From UBA1413 sp964650525 (GTDB lineage Bacteria; Bacteroidota; Bacteroidia; Bacteroidales; Prolixibacteraceae), in NCBI GenBank assembly GCA_964650525.1, contig CAZYUA010000005.1:75715-139714 (forward strand): a stretch of DNA of 64,000 nt. Direction: 5' to 3'. Of this stretch, positions 1 through 8,378 are shown piece after piece. The notes beneath the pieces were generated by a model. The model made no database searches. It was not told the DNA's origin and worked only from the letters and a program-made list of their open reading frames with translations. The number at the start of each line of letters is the position of its first letter. Position 1 is the first letter of the stretch. Made by a program: the position numbers and the translations under genes.

Positions 1-396
1 GCAAACCTCCTTGGCAGCCACAATACCACCGTTTGCAAGTGCATCTTCAACCTTGACGAGCAACTTTTTTGTATTTGATGACGCCATGTTAAGGTAAATG
101 ATTCTTTCAATACAGAAAGCCAAACCAAGAACAAGACAGATGAGGATAGGAGTCATCCAGATCGGACCCCCTTCGATGAATTTCTGTTTCAGGGCGCTGT
201 GAAGCGATCTTCCTTCTTCAGCCTTAACCGCGGCTTCTTCAACCGGATCAGCAGTTACTGCTTCTGCCGGTGCAGATGCAGCAGAACTGTCAACCGCCTG
301 TGTTGTGGCTGCCGGTTGGTCCTGGGCAACAACAGAGTTTGATGCTACAAAAAAAAGCATCCCCAATACTGCAAACAATGCAAATAGTTTTTTCAT
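1..396 (-). CDS. exbB: MotA/TolQ/ExbB proton channel family protein (N-terminal part)
   Basis: The gene starts at 396 and runs off the left edge, so only the first 132 codons are present. The product begins with a signal-peptide-like segment (residues 1-24, ending VVAQ). An Ala/Glu-rich linker follows, then a membrane segment (about residues 79-97, MTPILICLVLGLAFCIERI) and the start of the cytoplasmic region. A cleavable N-terminal extension before the first ExbB helix is typical of Bacteroidota homologues. The family forms the inner-membrane proton channel that works with ExbD and energises TonB-dependent outer-membrane transport. ExbD and TonB genes would be expected further left, outside the window. 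A very good promoter lies 57 bp upstream. Confidence 0.85.
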   Translation of the reverse strand, partial: MKKLFALFAVLGMLFFVASNSVVAQDQPAATTQAVDSSAASAPAEAVTADPVEEAAVKAEEGRSLHSALKQKFIEGGPIWMTPILICLVLGLAFCIERIIYLNMASSNTKKLLVKVEDALANGGIVAAKEVC

Positions 397-452
397 AACT
401 GTTTTGAATTTAATTAATAATCTTCTAGATTTTTGTAGTTGTAAATTTGTTC

Positions 453-483
453 CAAATTTATAATATCATTGACATTATTCAAA
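453..483 (-). promoter_or_regulatory. Bacteroidota consensus promoter for exbB
   Basis: Read on the minus strand this is TTTG (complement of 480-483), exactly 19 bp, then TAAATTTG (complement of 453-460). This is a full match to the Bacteroidota primary sigma factor consensus TTTG-N19-TAnnTTTG. Transcription would start near 446, giving a leader of about 50 nt before the exbB-type start codon. Confidence 0.75.
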
Positions 484-574
484 AGCAGCAGCCATTTTTT
501 TCAACATAATGCAACCTTTATTTCAAAAATTGCAAATGAATAACAACCTCATCTGAAGGTTTCATTCATCAATG

Positions 575-665
575 TGGCGGAGAGAGGGGGATTCGAACCC
601 CCGGTTCCCTTTTGAGGAACACACGCTTTCCAGGCGTGCCAGTTAAACCACTCCTGCATCTCTCC
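575..665 (-). tRNA. tRNA-Ser (anticodon GGA)
   Basis: The minus strand folds as a class II tRNA. The 7-bp acceptor stem is GGAGAGA/TCTCTCC. The D-arm has its GG, and the anticodon stem CACGC/GCGTG closes the loop CTGGAAA. There is a long variable arm (GTTCC...GGAAC) and a T-arm with stem GGGGG/CCCCC and loop TTCGAAT. The anticodon GGA lies at 629-631 on the plus strand, so the tRNA reads UCC and UCU. The long variable arm fits serine. The 3' CCA is encoded (575-577). Confidence 0.95.
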
Positions 666-720
666 GGAGTTTTGAAAAAAAGGCGGCGAAAAATACGAAA
701 AAAGATTCAACATCCGTACT

Positions 721-1767
721 TCATTCGCTGATTTCCCCGTTCAGACTTTTTGCCAGGTACGATTTTACCTCCTCCCGTTTCAGGCCCTGGCCAAGCAGAA
801 ACATCAGCTTGGTAACGGCAGCCTCGGTTGTCATGTCTTTACCACTAACCACCCCCGCATTCAGGAGTTCCAGGCTGGTTTCATACTGTCCCATCTGGAC
901 GCTTCCCCCCTGGCACTGCGAAACATTCAGAACGATGATATTCTGCCTGATGGCCTTCCGGATACTCGACAGCAACCACCTCGATGTGGGAACATTGCCG
1001 GAACCGTACGATTCCAGCACCACCCCCTTCAATCCGGGAATTTCCAAGACCGGTTCGAACACACTCCTTCCCATTCCCGGGAACATCTTCAAAATTACCA
1101 CGTGCTCATCAAAACCGGTTTGAACCTTCAGGATGCCCCGGTTCTCGGGATAATGGATGAACTCGGAATTGTACCTGATGTCTACCCCTGCCGTAGCCAG
1201 CGGAGGGTAATTCTCCGACACAAAAGCGCTGAAATTCTCCGAATCTCTTTTCACTGTTCGGTTTCCCCGGAAGAGTTTAAAATCGAAATATATGGAAACC
1301 TCCGGAACCAGAGCTTGCCCGTTTTTTTGAGCTGCGGCAATTTCAACCGATGTAATCAGGTTTTCCTTCCCGTCGGTGCGGATAGTCCCAATGGGCAATT
1401 GGGAACCGGTAAGAATGATAGGCTTGTCGAGGTTTACAAACAGGTAGCTCAGCGCTGAGGCCGTATAGGCCATCGTGTCCGTGCCGTGAAGGATCACAAA
1501 TCCGTCATACTGCGAATAATTCCGCTGAATGGTGGTGGCGATTTTTTCCCAGATTTCGGGCGTCACATTCGACGAGTCGATCGGAGGGTTAAAGGCCACC
1601 GACCGTATACGGTATCCGAATTTGTTCAACTCCGGAACTTCATCCAGAATCTGGTCAAACTTAACCGGGGCCAGGGTGCCGGTAACCGGATGCTGGGCCA
1701 TTCCGATGGTCCCTCCGGTGTATATGATGAGTACGGAAGCAATCCGGTTTGAAGTCTGATGCATCAT
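721..1767 (-). CDS. ansA: Type I L-asparaginase
   Basis: The enzyme hydrolyses L-asparagine to aspartate and ammonia. The 348-residue protein has the two asparaginase signatures: the N-terminal threonine loop IIYTGGTIGM (near residue 15) and ILHGTDTMAYTASAL (near residue 93) with its catalytic Thr-Asp pair. No signal peptide is seen, which fits the cytoplasmic AnsA type rather than the periplasmic type II enzyme. Length is normal for the family. It lies downstream of the TatD gene on the same strand with a 186-bp gap, so the two could be co-transcribed. The first two codons are both Met, so the exact start is uncertain by one residue. Confidence 0.93.
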   Translation of the reverse strand: MMHQTSNRIASVLIIYTGGTIGMAQHPVTGTLAPVKFDQILDEVPELNKFGYRIRSVAFNPPIDSSNVTPEIWEKIATTIQRNYSQYDGFVILHGTDTMAYTASALSYLFVNLDKPIILTGSQLPIGTIRTDGKENLITSVEIAAAQKNGQALVPEVSIYFDFKLFRGNRTVKRDSENFSAFVSENYPPLATAGVDIRYNSEFIHYPENRGILKVQTGFDEHVVILKMFPGMGRSVFEPVLEIPGLKGVVLESYGSGNVPTSRWLLSSIRKAIRQNIIVLNVSQCQGGSVQMGQYETSLELLNAGVVSGKDMTTEAAVTKLMFLLGQGLKREEVKSYLAKSLNGEISE

Positions 1768-1953
1768 TAGAATCTATTGGTTGGCAAAAGTAATCTTACC
1801 GGGCGAAACGGCAAATTCTGAGAAAATAAGGAATGTCACTTGGCCCCGTCCAATTGAAAAGATCATAGAGTTCCTGCAAAGCCTGCCAGCAGAGGACCGT
1901 TCCCCCGGACCGGCGTGGATCATTGTTTCTGAGCGATCCTATTTCCTTCATTA

Positions 1954-2721
1954 TCAATCGATAGTAAAGATTTTCCTGGCATTGGCGGTGGTAATCCGGG
2001 CCACCTCCTGTGGTGTACAATGATACAAAAAGGCCAGCTTATCAGCAACATAGGGCAGAAAACTGCTCTCATTCCGCTTTCCCCGGAAGGGGACAGGGGT
2101 CAGCCATGGTGCATCGGTCTCGAGTACCAGATACTCCAAAGGAACCGTTTGCAGCACCCCGGGCAGGGTACTCGATTTATAGGTTACCACCCCCCCGATT
2201 CCGAGGAAAAAACCGGCATTCATGATTTTTTCCGCTTCTGCGGCAGTTCCTGAAAAACAATGGAATATCCCTGTTAGGGTACCGTCCTGTTCCTTTTCCA
2301 GGATGGCAAACACCTCCGGAAACGAGTCGCGCACATGAATGACGACGGGAAGTTTCAACCTGCGGGCTATCCTGAGATGCTCCCTGAATACATCCTCCTG
2401 CTGAACCAGAAAGGAACGGTCCCAATACAGATCGATTCCCGTCTCACCAACACCGCAGAAAACCACGCGTTCAAACCAGTCATGGATTCTGTCGAGTTCC
2501 TTCTTGTAATCCGGGGTCACCGACGTAGGATGGAGCCCCATCATGGGGAAACAAACCCCCGGATAGGCACGTACGGTATCCATTACCTGGTGTGCCGAGG
2601 AAGCATCGATATTTGGCAGCAGGATCTTTCCTACCCCGTTCTCCAAAGCACGTGCGATCACCTGATCCCGGTCATCTGCATAATCGTCTGTGTAAATATG
2701 GGCATGCGTATCGACCAACAT
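1954..2721 (-). CDS. tatD: TatD family metal-dependent hydrolase (DNase)
   Basis: This is a cytoplasmic metal-dependent TIM-barrel hydrolase of 255 residues. It starts with the metal-binding motif MLVDTHAHIY (HxH) and continues with GVGETGIDLYW (conserved Glu), PVVIHVRDS (His), GIFHCFSG (His) and LETDAPWLTP (catalytic Asp), all in the canonical TatD order. Family members are 3'-5' exonucleases or deoxyribonucleases linked to DNA repair and turnover. Length and motif spacing are complete. It reads toward the asparaginase gene; that pairing is probably only positional. Confidence 0.92.
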   Translation of the reverse strand: MLVDTHAHIYTDDYADDRDQVIARALENGVGKILLPNIDASSAHQVMDTVRAYPGVCFPMMGLHPTSVTPDYKKELDRIHDWFERVVFCGVGETGIDLYWDRSFLVQQEDVFREHLRIARRLKLPVVIHVRDSFPEVFAILEKEQDGTLTGIFHCFSGTAAEAEKIMNAGFFLGIGGVVTYKSSTLPGVLQTVPLEYLVLETDAPWLTPVPFRGKRNESSFLPYVADKLAFLYHCTPQEVARITTANARKIFTID

Positions 2722-2863
2722 GAGTGACCGTTGATTTCCGGATTTATAACATCAAAAACAGCCCGGCAAACCCGGGTTCGCATCCTTTTTCGAATGACCG
2801 CCGGAATCCGGTGTGTGGCGGTTCACAACCGGGCAGGACCCGAGGCCGTCTCCATTCCTGATT

Positions 2864-2905
2864 CCGGCAGGTTTGAAGAAGCGGAATCATCTTCAAACCT
2901 GCCGG
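2864..2905 (-). terminator. Hairpin downstream of gdhA, probable terminator
   Basis: This is a perfect 15-bp inverted repeat (2864-2878 pairing with 2891-2905) around a 12-nt loop, 30 bp past the gdhA stop. On the minus strand it is not followed by a clear T-tract, so it may be a transcript-stabilising 3' hairpin rather than a classical intrinsic terminator. Confidence 0.6.
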
Positions 2906-2934
2906 GAAGTAAAAGGAAACAAGTCGGGCATAGA

Positions 2935-4269
2935 TCAAACAATGCCTTGCGCCAGCATAGCCTCGGCGACCTTTACAAATCCGCCGATGTTGGCCCCCTT
3001 GATATAGTCTACTTTGGAACCTGTCTGACCATATTTCACACAGGTATCGTGAATATCCTGCATGATGACCTGCAACCGCTGGTTCACCTCATCGCGTGTC
3101 CAGTTCAGTCGCATGCTGTTCTGGGTCATTTCCAGTCCGGAAACAGCCACACCTCCGGCATTGACGGCTTTCCCGGGAGCAAAGTCAATGTGCGCATTGA
3201 GGTACTCTGCGGCTTCAGCGGTGCACCCCATGTTGGAGGCCTCGGCAACCAGGAAACAACCATTTTTCACCAGGGCAACAGCGTCTTCCAGGTTAAGTTC
3301 GTTTTGCGTGGCACAGGGAATGGCGATGTCGGTTTTCACCTCCCAAGGTCTGCGCCCGGCAATGAACTGAACCCCGAATTCCCTGGCATAGGGCTCCACA
3401 ATGTCCTGATTACTTGACCGTAATTCCAACAGATAATCAACTTTTTCATCCGATACCCCTTCCGGGTCATAGACGTAACCATCAGGTCCCGATATGGTAA
3501 TCACCTTTCCTCCCAGCTCGTTGATTTTCAACACAGCGCCCCAGGCGACATTCCCAAAACCGGAGATGGCAAAAGTATGGCCTGCCACCACTTTGCCCAA
3601 CCTTTTCAACATATGGTTCACAAAGTAAACCGCTCCGAAACCTGTGGCTTCCGGTCTGATCAGGCTGCCTCCCCAACCAATGCCCTTACCGGTGAAAACA
3701 CCCGTAAACTCGTTCCTGAGCCGCTTATATTGTCCGAACATATAACCTATCTCGCGGCCGCCAACACCGATATCACCTGCCGGAACATCCGTATCCGGAC
3801 CTATATGACGGAACAATTCAGACATAAAAGACTGGCAAAAGCGCATGATCTCGCCATCTGACTTTCCTTTTGCGCTGAAGTCAGAACCGCCTTTGCCTCC
3901 GCCCATGGGCAGGGTAGTGAGACTATTTTTAAACGTTTGTTCAAAACCCAGAAACTTTAAGATACTCAGCGTTACCGTACTGTGAAACCGGATACCTCCT
4001 TTGTAAGGCCCTATGGCAGAGTTAAATTCTACCCGGTATCCCCGGTTGATCTGTACTTCGCCCCGGTCGTCGACCCAGGGTACCCGGAAGATGATGACCC
4101 GTTCGGGTTCGCACATGCGTTCCAGAATCTTATTTTTCTGATAAACCGGATTTTTACTGTAAAAATCCCATACCGATTCGGCAACCTCCTGGACAGCCTG
4201 ATGAAACTCTTTCTCGCCGGGAGTTTTCAGTTTCAGGCGTTCCATGAATTCGATTATTTCAGTTTTCAT
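2935..4269 (-). CDS. gdhA: NADP-type glutamate dehydrogenase
   Basis: The enzyme reversibly aminates 2-oxoglutarate to glutamate, usually for ammonium assimilation in the NADP-dependent hexameric form. The 444-residue length is that of the small hexameric class. Visible landmarks are the substrate-binding region GPYKGGIRFH, the catalytic-lysine region TLPMGGGKGGSDF, PAGDIGVGGREIGYMFGQYK, and the Rossmann glycine motif AISGFGNVAWGA. No signal peptide is present. The gene has its own -7 promoter element 27 bp upstream and a strong hairpin downstream, so it looks monocistronic. Cofactor specificity is inferred from overall similarity to GdhA rather than proven. Confidence 0.94.
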   Translation of the reverse strand: MKTEIIEFMERLKLKTPGEKEFHQAVQEVAESVWDFYSKNPVYQKNKILERMCEPERVIIFRVPWVDDRGEVQINRGYRVEFNSAIGPYKGGIRFHSTVTLSILKFLGFEQTFKNSLTTLPMGGGKGGSDFSAKGKSDGEIMRFCQSFMSELFRHIGPDTDVPAGDIGVGGREIGYMFGQYKRLRNEFTGVFTGKGIGWGGSLIRPEATGFGAVYFVNHMLKRLGKVVAGHTFAISGFGNVAWGAVLKINELGGKVITISGPDGYVYDPEGVSDEKVDYLLELRSSNQDIVEPYAREFGVQFIAGRRPWEVKTDIAIPCATQNELNLEDAVALVKNGCFLVAEASNMGCTAEAAEYLNAHIDFAPGKAVNAGGVAVSGLEMTQNSMRLNWTRDEVNQRLQVIMQDIHDTCVKYGQTGSKVDYIKGANIGGFVKVAEAMLAQGIV

Positions 4270-4295
4270 ACCTGTAGATTAAATAAATTACCACA

Positions 4296-4303
4296 CAAAA
4301 GTA
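4296..4303 (-). promoter_or_regulatory. -7 promoter element for gdhA
   Basis: The minus strand reads TACTTTTG, a full match to TAnnTTTG. Transcription would start near 4289 and give a leader of about 20 nt. No TTTG is seen 19 bp upstream, so the -33 box is poor. Confidence 0.45.
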
Positions 4304-4467
4304 CATCAGATATTTGGAATAGCATGGCAGTCATCCTGAATTTGCAGTTTTGTAAACTTTTGAATAACTGTAATTTGTATTTTTCCATTAGATGTTAGAT
4401 AACACTTTCTGACAAACATCAGGATTTCGGAAGTTGGCATGGGCAAGAATTTTGCCTGGTCATGCCG

Positions 4468-4512
4468 AAAAATGATGAAAGCCCTTTTCCTGTCGGAAAA
4501 GGGCTTTCATCA
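4468..4512 (-). terminator. Intrinsic terminator of groES-groEL
   Basis: This is a perfect 18-bp inverted repeat (4473-4490 with 4495-4512) with a 4-nt loop. On the minus strand it is followed by a run of five T (complement of 4468-4472). It lies 24 bp past the groEL stop and is one of the clearest terminators in the window. Confidence 0.9.
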
Positions 4513-4535
4513 ATGGGTTCCTGATGGATGGGTTA

Positions 4536-6170
4536 TCACATCATACCTCCCATGCCACCTCCCATTCCCGGGTTAGGCATGGCTGGTTTATCTTCTTTGA
4601 TTTCAGTAATAACGGCTTCGGTGGTCAGCATCATTCCTGCAATGGAAGCAGCATTTTCCAGGGCGATGCGGGTGACCTTGGCAGGATCGATAACGCCACC
4701 TTCATAAAGGTTTTGGTATTCTCCCAACCGCACGTTATAGCCGAAATCGTTTTTGCCTTCGCGGACTTTCTGGACAACCACGGCCCCCTCTTTTCCGGCG
4801 TTGGCAACAATCTGCCGGAGAGGTTCCTCTATAGCGCGCTTGATGATATCAATGCCGGTTTGTTCGTCGTCGTTCTCCGTTTTGATTCCTTCAAGAGAGT
4901 CGATGGCACGCAGGTAAGCCACACCCCCACCCGGAACGATTCCTTCTTCGACCGCTGCTCTGGTGGCGCTCAGTGCATCGTGGACACGCGCTTTCTTTTC
5001 CTTCATTTCCATTTCAGAAGCAGCACCCACATAGATGACTGCCACGCCCCCCGCCAGTTTGGCCAGACGTTCCTGAAGTTTTTCCCGGTCATAATCCGAA
5101 GTGGTCAGTTCGATCTGCTTTTTGATCATTCCCACGCGGGCAGAGATCATTTTGGAATCCCCACGACCATCTACGATGGTGGTATTCTCTTTGTCGATGC
5201 TGACTTTTTCGGCTCTGCCCAGCATGTCAAGGGTAGTCTGTTCCAGTTTCATGCCTTTTTCCTCGGTAATCACATTTCCTCCGGTGAGAACAGCGATATC
5301 TTCAAGCATCTCTTTGCGTCTGTCGCCGAAGCCGGGAGCCTTGACGGCAGCGACCTTGAGAGCTCCGCGCAAACGGTTGACTACCAGTGTGGCCAGTGCC
5401 TCACCGTCAACATCTTCAGCAATGATCAGCAAAGGACGCCCGCTCTGAGCACTCTGCTCCAGAACCGGAAGCAGATCCTTCATACTGCTGATCTTTTTAT
5501 CATGGATCAAAATATAGGGATTTTCCAGTTCTGCTGCCATTTTTTCAGCGTCGGTGACAAAATACGGGGAAATATATCCGCGGTCAAACTGCATACCTTC
5601 CACCACATCCACATACGTTTCGGTGCCTTTTGATTCCTCGATGGTGATAACCCCTTCCTTGTGAACCTTTTTCATGGCATCGGCAATCAGTTTTCCGATG
5701 GTTTCATCGTTATTGGCAGAAACCTTCGCTACCGATTCTATTTTGGCATAGTCGTCCCCCACATTCTGGGCCTGGTTTTTCAAGCTTTCAACCACTTTCA
5801 GCACCGCTTTGTCAATCCCGCGTTTCAGGTCCATCGGGTTAGCTCCGGCAGCCACATTTTTTAATCCCACGGAAATAATAGACTGTGCCAGGACCGTTGC
5901 TGTCGTTGTGCCATCCCCGGCATCATCACCGGTTTTGGAAGCCACTTCCTTAACCATTTGTGCACCCACGTTCTCATACGGATCGTTAAGTTCTATTTCT
6001 TTAGCGACTGTAACCCCGTCCTTGGTAATCATGGGAGCGCCGAATTTCTTTTCAATGACCACATTACGGCCTTTCGGACCCAGCGTGACTTTCACCGTAT
6101 CGGCAAGCCGGTCCACCCCTTTCTTCAACAAATCCCTCGCTTCAATGTTGTTTTTAATCTCTTTTGCCAT
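4536..6170 (-). CDS. groEL: Chaperonin GroEL (Hsp60)
   Basis: This is the 60-kDa chaperonin subunit, which forms the double-ring ATP-driven folding chamber in the cytoplasm with GroES. The 544-residue protein has all family landmarks: VTLGPKGRNVVIEKKFG, the ATP-binding GDGTTTATVLA (near residue 86), the apical-domain stretch TEKMAAELENPYILIHDKK, KAPGFGDRRKEML, the late signature AAVEEGIVPGGGVAYL, and the C-terminal Gly-Met-rich tail ending GGGMGGMM. It follows groES by 36 bp on the same strand and ends at a strong terminator, so the two form a bicistronic heat-shock operon. No CIRCE inverted repeat was seen upstream. Confidence 0.98.
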   Translation of the reverse strand: MAKEIKNNIEARDLLKKGVDRLADTVKVTLGPKGRNVVIEKKFGAPMITKDGVTVAKEIELNDPYENVGAQMVKEVASKTGDDAGDGTTTATVLAQSIISVGLKNVAAGANPMDLKRGIDKAVLKVVESLKNQAQNVGDDYAKIESVAKVSANNDETIGKLIADAMKKVHKEGVITIEESKGTETYVDVVEGMQFDRGYISPYFVTDAEKMAAELENPYILIHDKKISSMKDLLPVLEQSAQSGRPLLIIAEDVDGEALATLVVNRLRGALKVAAVKAPGFGDRRKEMLEDIAVLTGGNVITEEKGMKLEQTTLDMLGRAEKVSIDKENTTIVDGRGDSKMISARVGMIKKQIELTTSDYDREKLQERLAKLAGGVAVIYVGAASEMEMKEKKARVHDALSATRAAVEEGIVPGGGVAYLRAIDSLEGIKTENDDEQTGIDIIKRAIEEPLRQIVANAGKEGAVVVQKVREGKNDFGYNVRLGEYQNLYEGGVIDPAKVTRIALENAASIAGMMLTTEAVITEIKEDKPAMPNPGMGGGMGGMM

Positions 6171-6206
6171 TGTATTTCAATTTTTAAAGTGTTTACATAA
6201 TAAACC

Positions 6207-6485
6207 TTACTGTATATACAAGACGTCGCTCTGTGACATCAGCAGGTAATCTACCCCGTCGATGGTCAGGGTGGTGCCGGAATACTTACCGTAAAATACG
6301 GTGTCGCCCACCTTCAGTTCCATGGGTTCATCCTTCTTGGGGCCGCCAATCAGCACAACAGTGCCCACCTGCGGTTTTTCTTTTGCTGAATCGGGAATGA
6401 TGATGCCGCTTGCTGTTTTAGTCTCGGCTTCCTGGGGAATTACCAAAATTTTACCCGCAAGTACTCTGCCTTTTAATTCTGCCAT
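6207..6485 (-). CDS. groES: Co-chaperonin GroES (Hsp10)
   Basis: GroES is the 10-kDa lid of the chaperonin chamber. The protein has 92 residues and shows the family pattern: the early segment PQEAETKTASGIIIPDSAKEK contains the mobile loop that contacts GroEL, followed by QVGTVVLIGG and KVGDTVFYGKYSGT. It is the first gene of the groES-groEL operon. Confidence 0.97.
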   Translation of the reverse strand: MAELKGRVLAGKILVIPQEAETKTASGIIIPDSAKEKPQVGTVVLIGGPKKDEPMELKVGDTVFYGKYSGTTLTIDGVDYLLMSQSDVLYIQ

Positions 6486-6906
6486 TTTGATTTCTTTTTA
6501 TAGTTAGACATTCGTTTTTTTTGACATTCCCGGATAAACACATTGTGTGCCAACCTTTCTGAAGTCCAAACTTCCCTCTTTTCCTTGCCATTTTTTCAGA
6601 CTGAGAATTCAAAAAATGATATTTACGGTTTTAAAACCTTGAATTACAAACAGATACTGTTTGTGTCACTTAACCTGCCAATGTGACATAAACGGACAAG
6701 TCTGAAGTTTTCTCCTGTAATAAAGCATGACTACAGGGATACCGGCCAGTCTGACCGGGGCAAAGGAACGGCAACAAGGAAGAAAAGAAATCAGAAGACC
6801 ACAAAACCCACAAATTCAGGGCATATCCTCAAACCCGGGACCAAACCCGTACCAGTCAGCCACTTTCTTACCTGACCGGAAAGAGAATAAGATTATTTAA
6901 TCCTGT
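6486..6906. other. Intergenic region between secG and groES
   Basis: This is 421 bp without a convincing gene, and it must contain the groES promoter on the minus strand. I found no TAnnTTTG element on that strand and no CIRCE element. A TTGGCAC sequence at about 6546-6552 on the minus strand is not followed by a proper sigma-54 -12 box. Confidence 0.6.
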
Positions 6907-7236
6907 TTACAAGGAGTCTTCGGGAGCCGTGGTTGGAAAAACCGGAACCTGATTGGGATCAGCAATGTTCTGGATTTGCTCCTGAACCATGGAACGGTCG
7001 CTGCCTTGTTCCCCCCGGGGAATAAAGGCAGACCCCATGATAGCCAGAATCAACAACCCACCGGCAAGTGCCCAGGTGGTCTTTTCCAGAAAATCGGCAG
7101 TCTTTCTGACCCCACTTACCTGGGTGGATGCCTGAAAATTACTTGCCAGTCCACCCCCTTTGGAGTTCTGCACCAGTACGATCAATACCAGTAAAATGCA
7201 GACAATAAATATCAAAACCGTAATCAGAGTATACAT
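6907..7236 (-). CDS. secG: Preprotein translocase subunit SecG
   Basis: SecG is an accessory subunit of the SecYEG channel in the inner membrane. The 109-residue protein has a first transmembrane helix (residues 2-21). The conserved cytoplasmic loop VQNSKGGGLASNF follows, then a second helix around residues 54-72 and a hydrophilic tail. The tail is longer than in enterobacterial SecG but usual for Bacteroidota. It is the last gene of the sigma-54 activator, lptE, unknown-protein, secG operon, 11 bp after the preceding stop. Confidence 0.92.
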   Translation of the reverse strand: MYTLITVLIFIVCILLVLIVLVQNSKGGGLASNFQASTQVSGVRKTADFLEKTTWALAGGLLILAIMGSAFIPRGEQGSDRSMVQEQIQNIADPNQVPVFPTTAPEDSL

Positions 7237-7247
7237 TATCCCAAATA

Positions 7248-7850
7248 TTATAAATTCATCCTGTTCCTGACTTCTTTCATGCGGGCTGCAAAGTAAATAC
7301 TTTTATCCGGAAATTTCAAACACAAATATTCGTAAGCCCGGATTGCTTTTTCAAAATTACCCTGCGACACCAGGATAGAGGCCAGGGTTTCGGTGATCAT
7401 CTCTTCCGATTCGGTCAGGGCCTTTTCTTCAAGACCCAGGTTGACAGCCGCCGTTTCGCCGGCTGAGGCTGGTTTCAGGGTAGTCCCGCTCGAAAGAAAA
7501 TCCTCAATCCGCTTCAGCTGCTCTCCCTGTCGGGAATCATCCCCGCCGGAAGGCAGACTTTCCGTATATTCCCGGAGTGAAGGGTTGTCAAGAAACTTGT
7601 CGGTGGCCGGGTCATTTTCGAGCCTCATAAGAAACCGCTTCAATTCCTTACGGTCGGTAATCCGGAAGGCATTTTCTTCCAGACATGCATCAAATCCGGG
7701 ATGGCCAAGCACTTTCAGGTTTTTAAGGTAAAGAAACCAGCCTGGCTGGAACCAGGGATACTTCCCCGTAAGTTGGGCCAATTCCTCCAGTGTAGAGTCA
7801 TTCAGCAAAGAAGGAGTTTTCAGATACCGGAGAATTTCAGAAACACTCAT
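7248..7850 (-). CDS. Conserved Bacteroidota protein in the lptE-secG operon
   Basis: The 200-residue cytoplasmic protein has no signal peptide. The N-terminal half is helical with conserved-looking aromatic residues (KYPWFQPGWFLYLKNLK). The C-terminal part resembles a single TPR-like repeat (ASILVSQGNFEKAIRAYEYL, then CLKFPDKSIYFAARM). I recognise this as a protein that commonly sits between lptE and secG in Bacteroidota, but I know of no assigned function. Its start abuts the lptE stop directly, so translation is probably coupled. A scaffold role connected with envelope assembly would be only a guess. Confidence 0.7.
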   Translation of the reverse strand: MSVSEILRYLKTPSLLNDSTLEELAQLTGKYPWFQPGWFLYLKNLKVLGHPGFDACLEENAFRITDRKELKRFLMRLENDPATDKFLDNPSLREYTESLPSGGDDSRQGEQLKRIEDFLSSGTTLKPASAGETAAVNLGLEEKALTESEEMITETLASILVSQGNFEKAIRAYEYLCLKFPDKSIYFAARMKEVRNRMNL

Positions 7851-8375
7851 CTACCAATTGGCTATGGTTGCATTAAAAATATCATCCATCAGTTTGTCCA
7901 GAATATCCGGAACAATAGTACTTTCCACGTCATTAAGGCTCAGCGAACTGGAAAAATCCTCAAAGGCTGAAAAAGAGCGGTCAAAATCCTGTTCGTGATT
8001 CCGGTTGTTGGTATATTTCAACCGTATCGTAACGGTAAGCCTGTTTTGAGCTGCCAGATCCTCTTTCTGAATCGCCATAGGCCTGACTTCGTAACCGGTA
8101 ATCTGGCCTTCAAAGAGCAGATCACCATTTTCAATTTCCTCTTTCAGTGAAGTCTGCTTGCGAAGCTTCTCCTTCAGTTTTTCAGTAAAATCGGTACTCA
8201 GGGTAGGATTGACCAACCGGGCCCTGTTGGGGAAATAATCGACAGAAAATGTCTTTACATCAGCCGAAATATTGGCTCCCGTGAAACTGTATGACATCTT
8301 GCAGGATGTACCGGTACCGCCTGTGACGGCCATAAGAACCCCCAATAAAAGGAAGTGACGGATTGACCGTTTCAT
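7851..8375 (-). CDS. lptE: LPS assembly lipoprotein LptE family
   Basis: LptE plugs the LptD beta-barrel that places lipopolysaccharide in the outer leaflet. The 174-residue protein starts with a lipoprotein signal peptide whose lipobox ends at Cys25 (GTGTSC). It continues with the typical Bacteroidota LptE body: YSFTGANISADVKTFSVDYF near the start of the mature protein, GQITGYEVRPMA, and a C-terminal amphipathic helix (VPDILDKLMDDIFNATIANW). The family identity rests on this pattern and on the operon with secG. The gene starts 3 bp after the activator stop. Confidence 0.85.
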   Translation of the reverse strand: MKRSIRHFLLLGVLMAVTGGTGTSCKMSYSFTGANISADVKTFSVDYFPNRARLVNPTLSTDFTEKLKEKLRKQTSLKEEIENGDLLFEGQITGYEVRPMAIQKEDLAAQNRLTVTIRLKYTNNRNHEQDFDRSFSAFEDFSSSLSLNDVESTIVPDILDKLMDDIFNATIANW

Positions 8376-8378
8376 GAG

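Noticed and set aside
4536..5633. A 369-codon plus-strand frame antisense to groEL (4524-5633)
   Set aside because: It is the mirror of a highly conserved, codon-biased gene. It has the His/Phe/Asp-rich composition typical of antisense shadows and no domain.
6540..6580. Possible sigma-54 promoter (TTGGCAC on the minus strand) upstream of groES
   Set aside because: At the -12 distance the sequence is GTGT instead of TTGC, so only half of the consensus is present.
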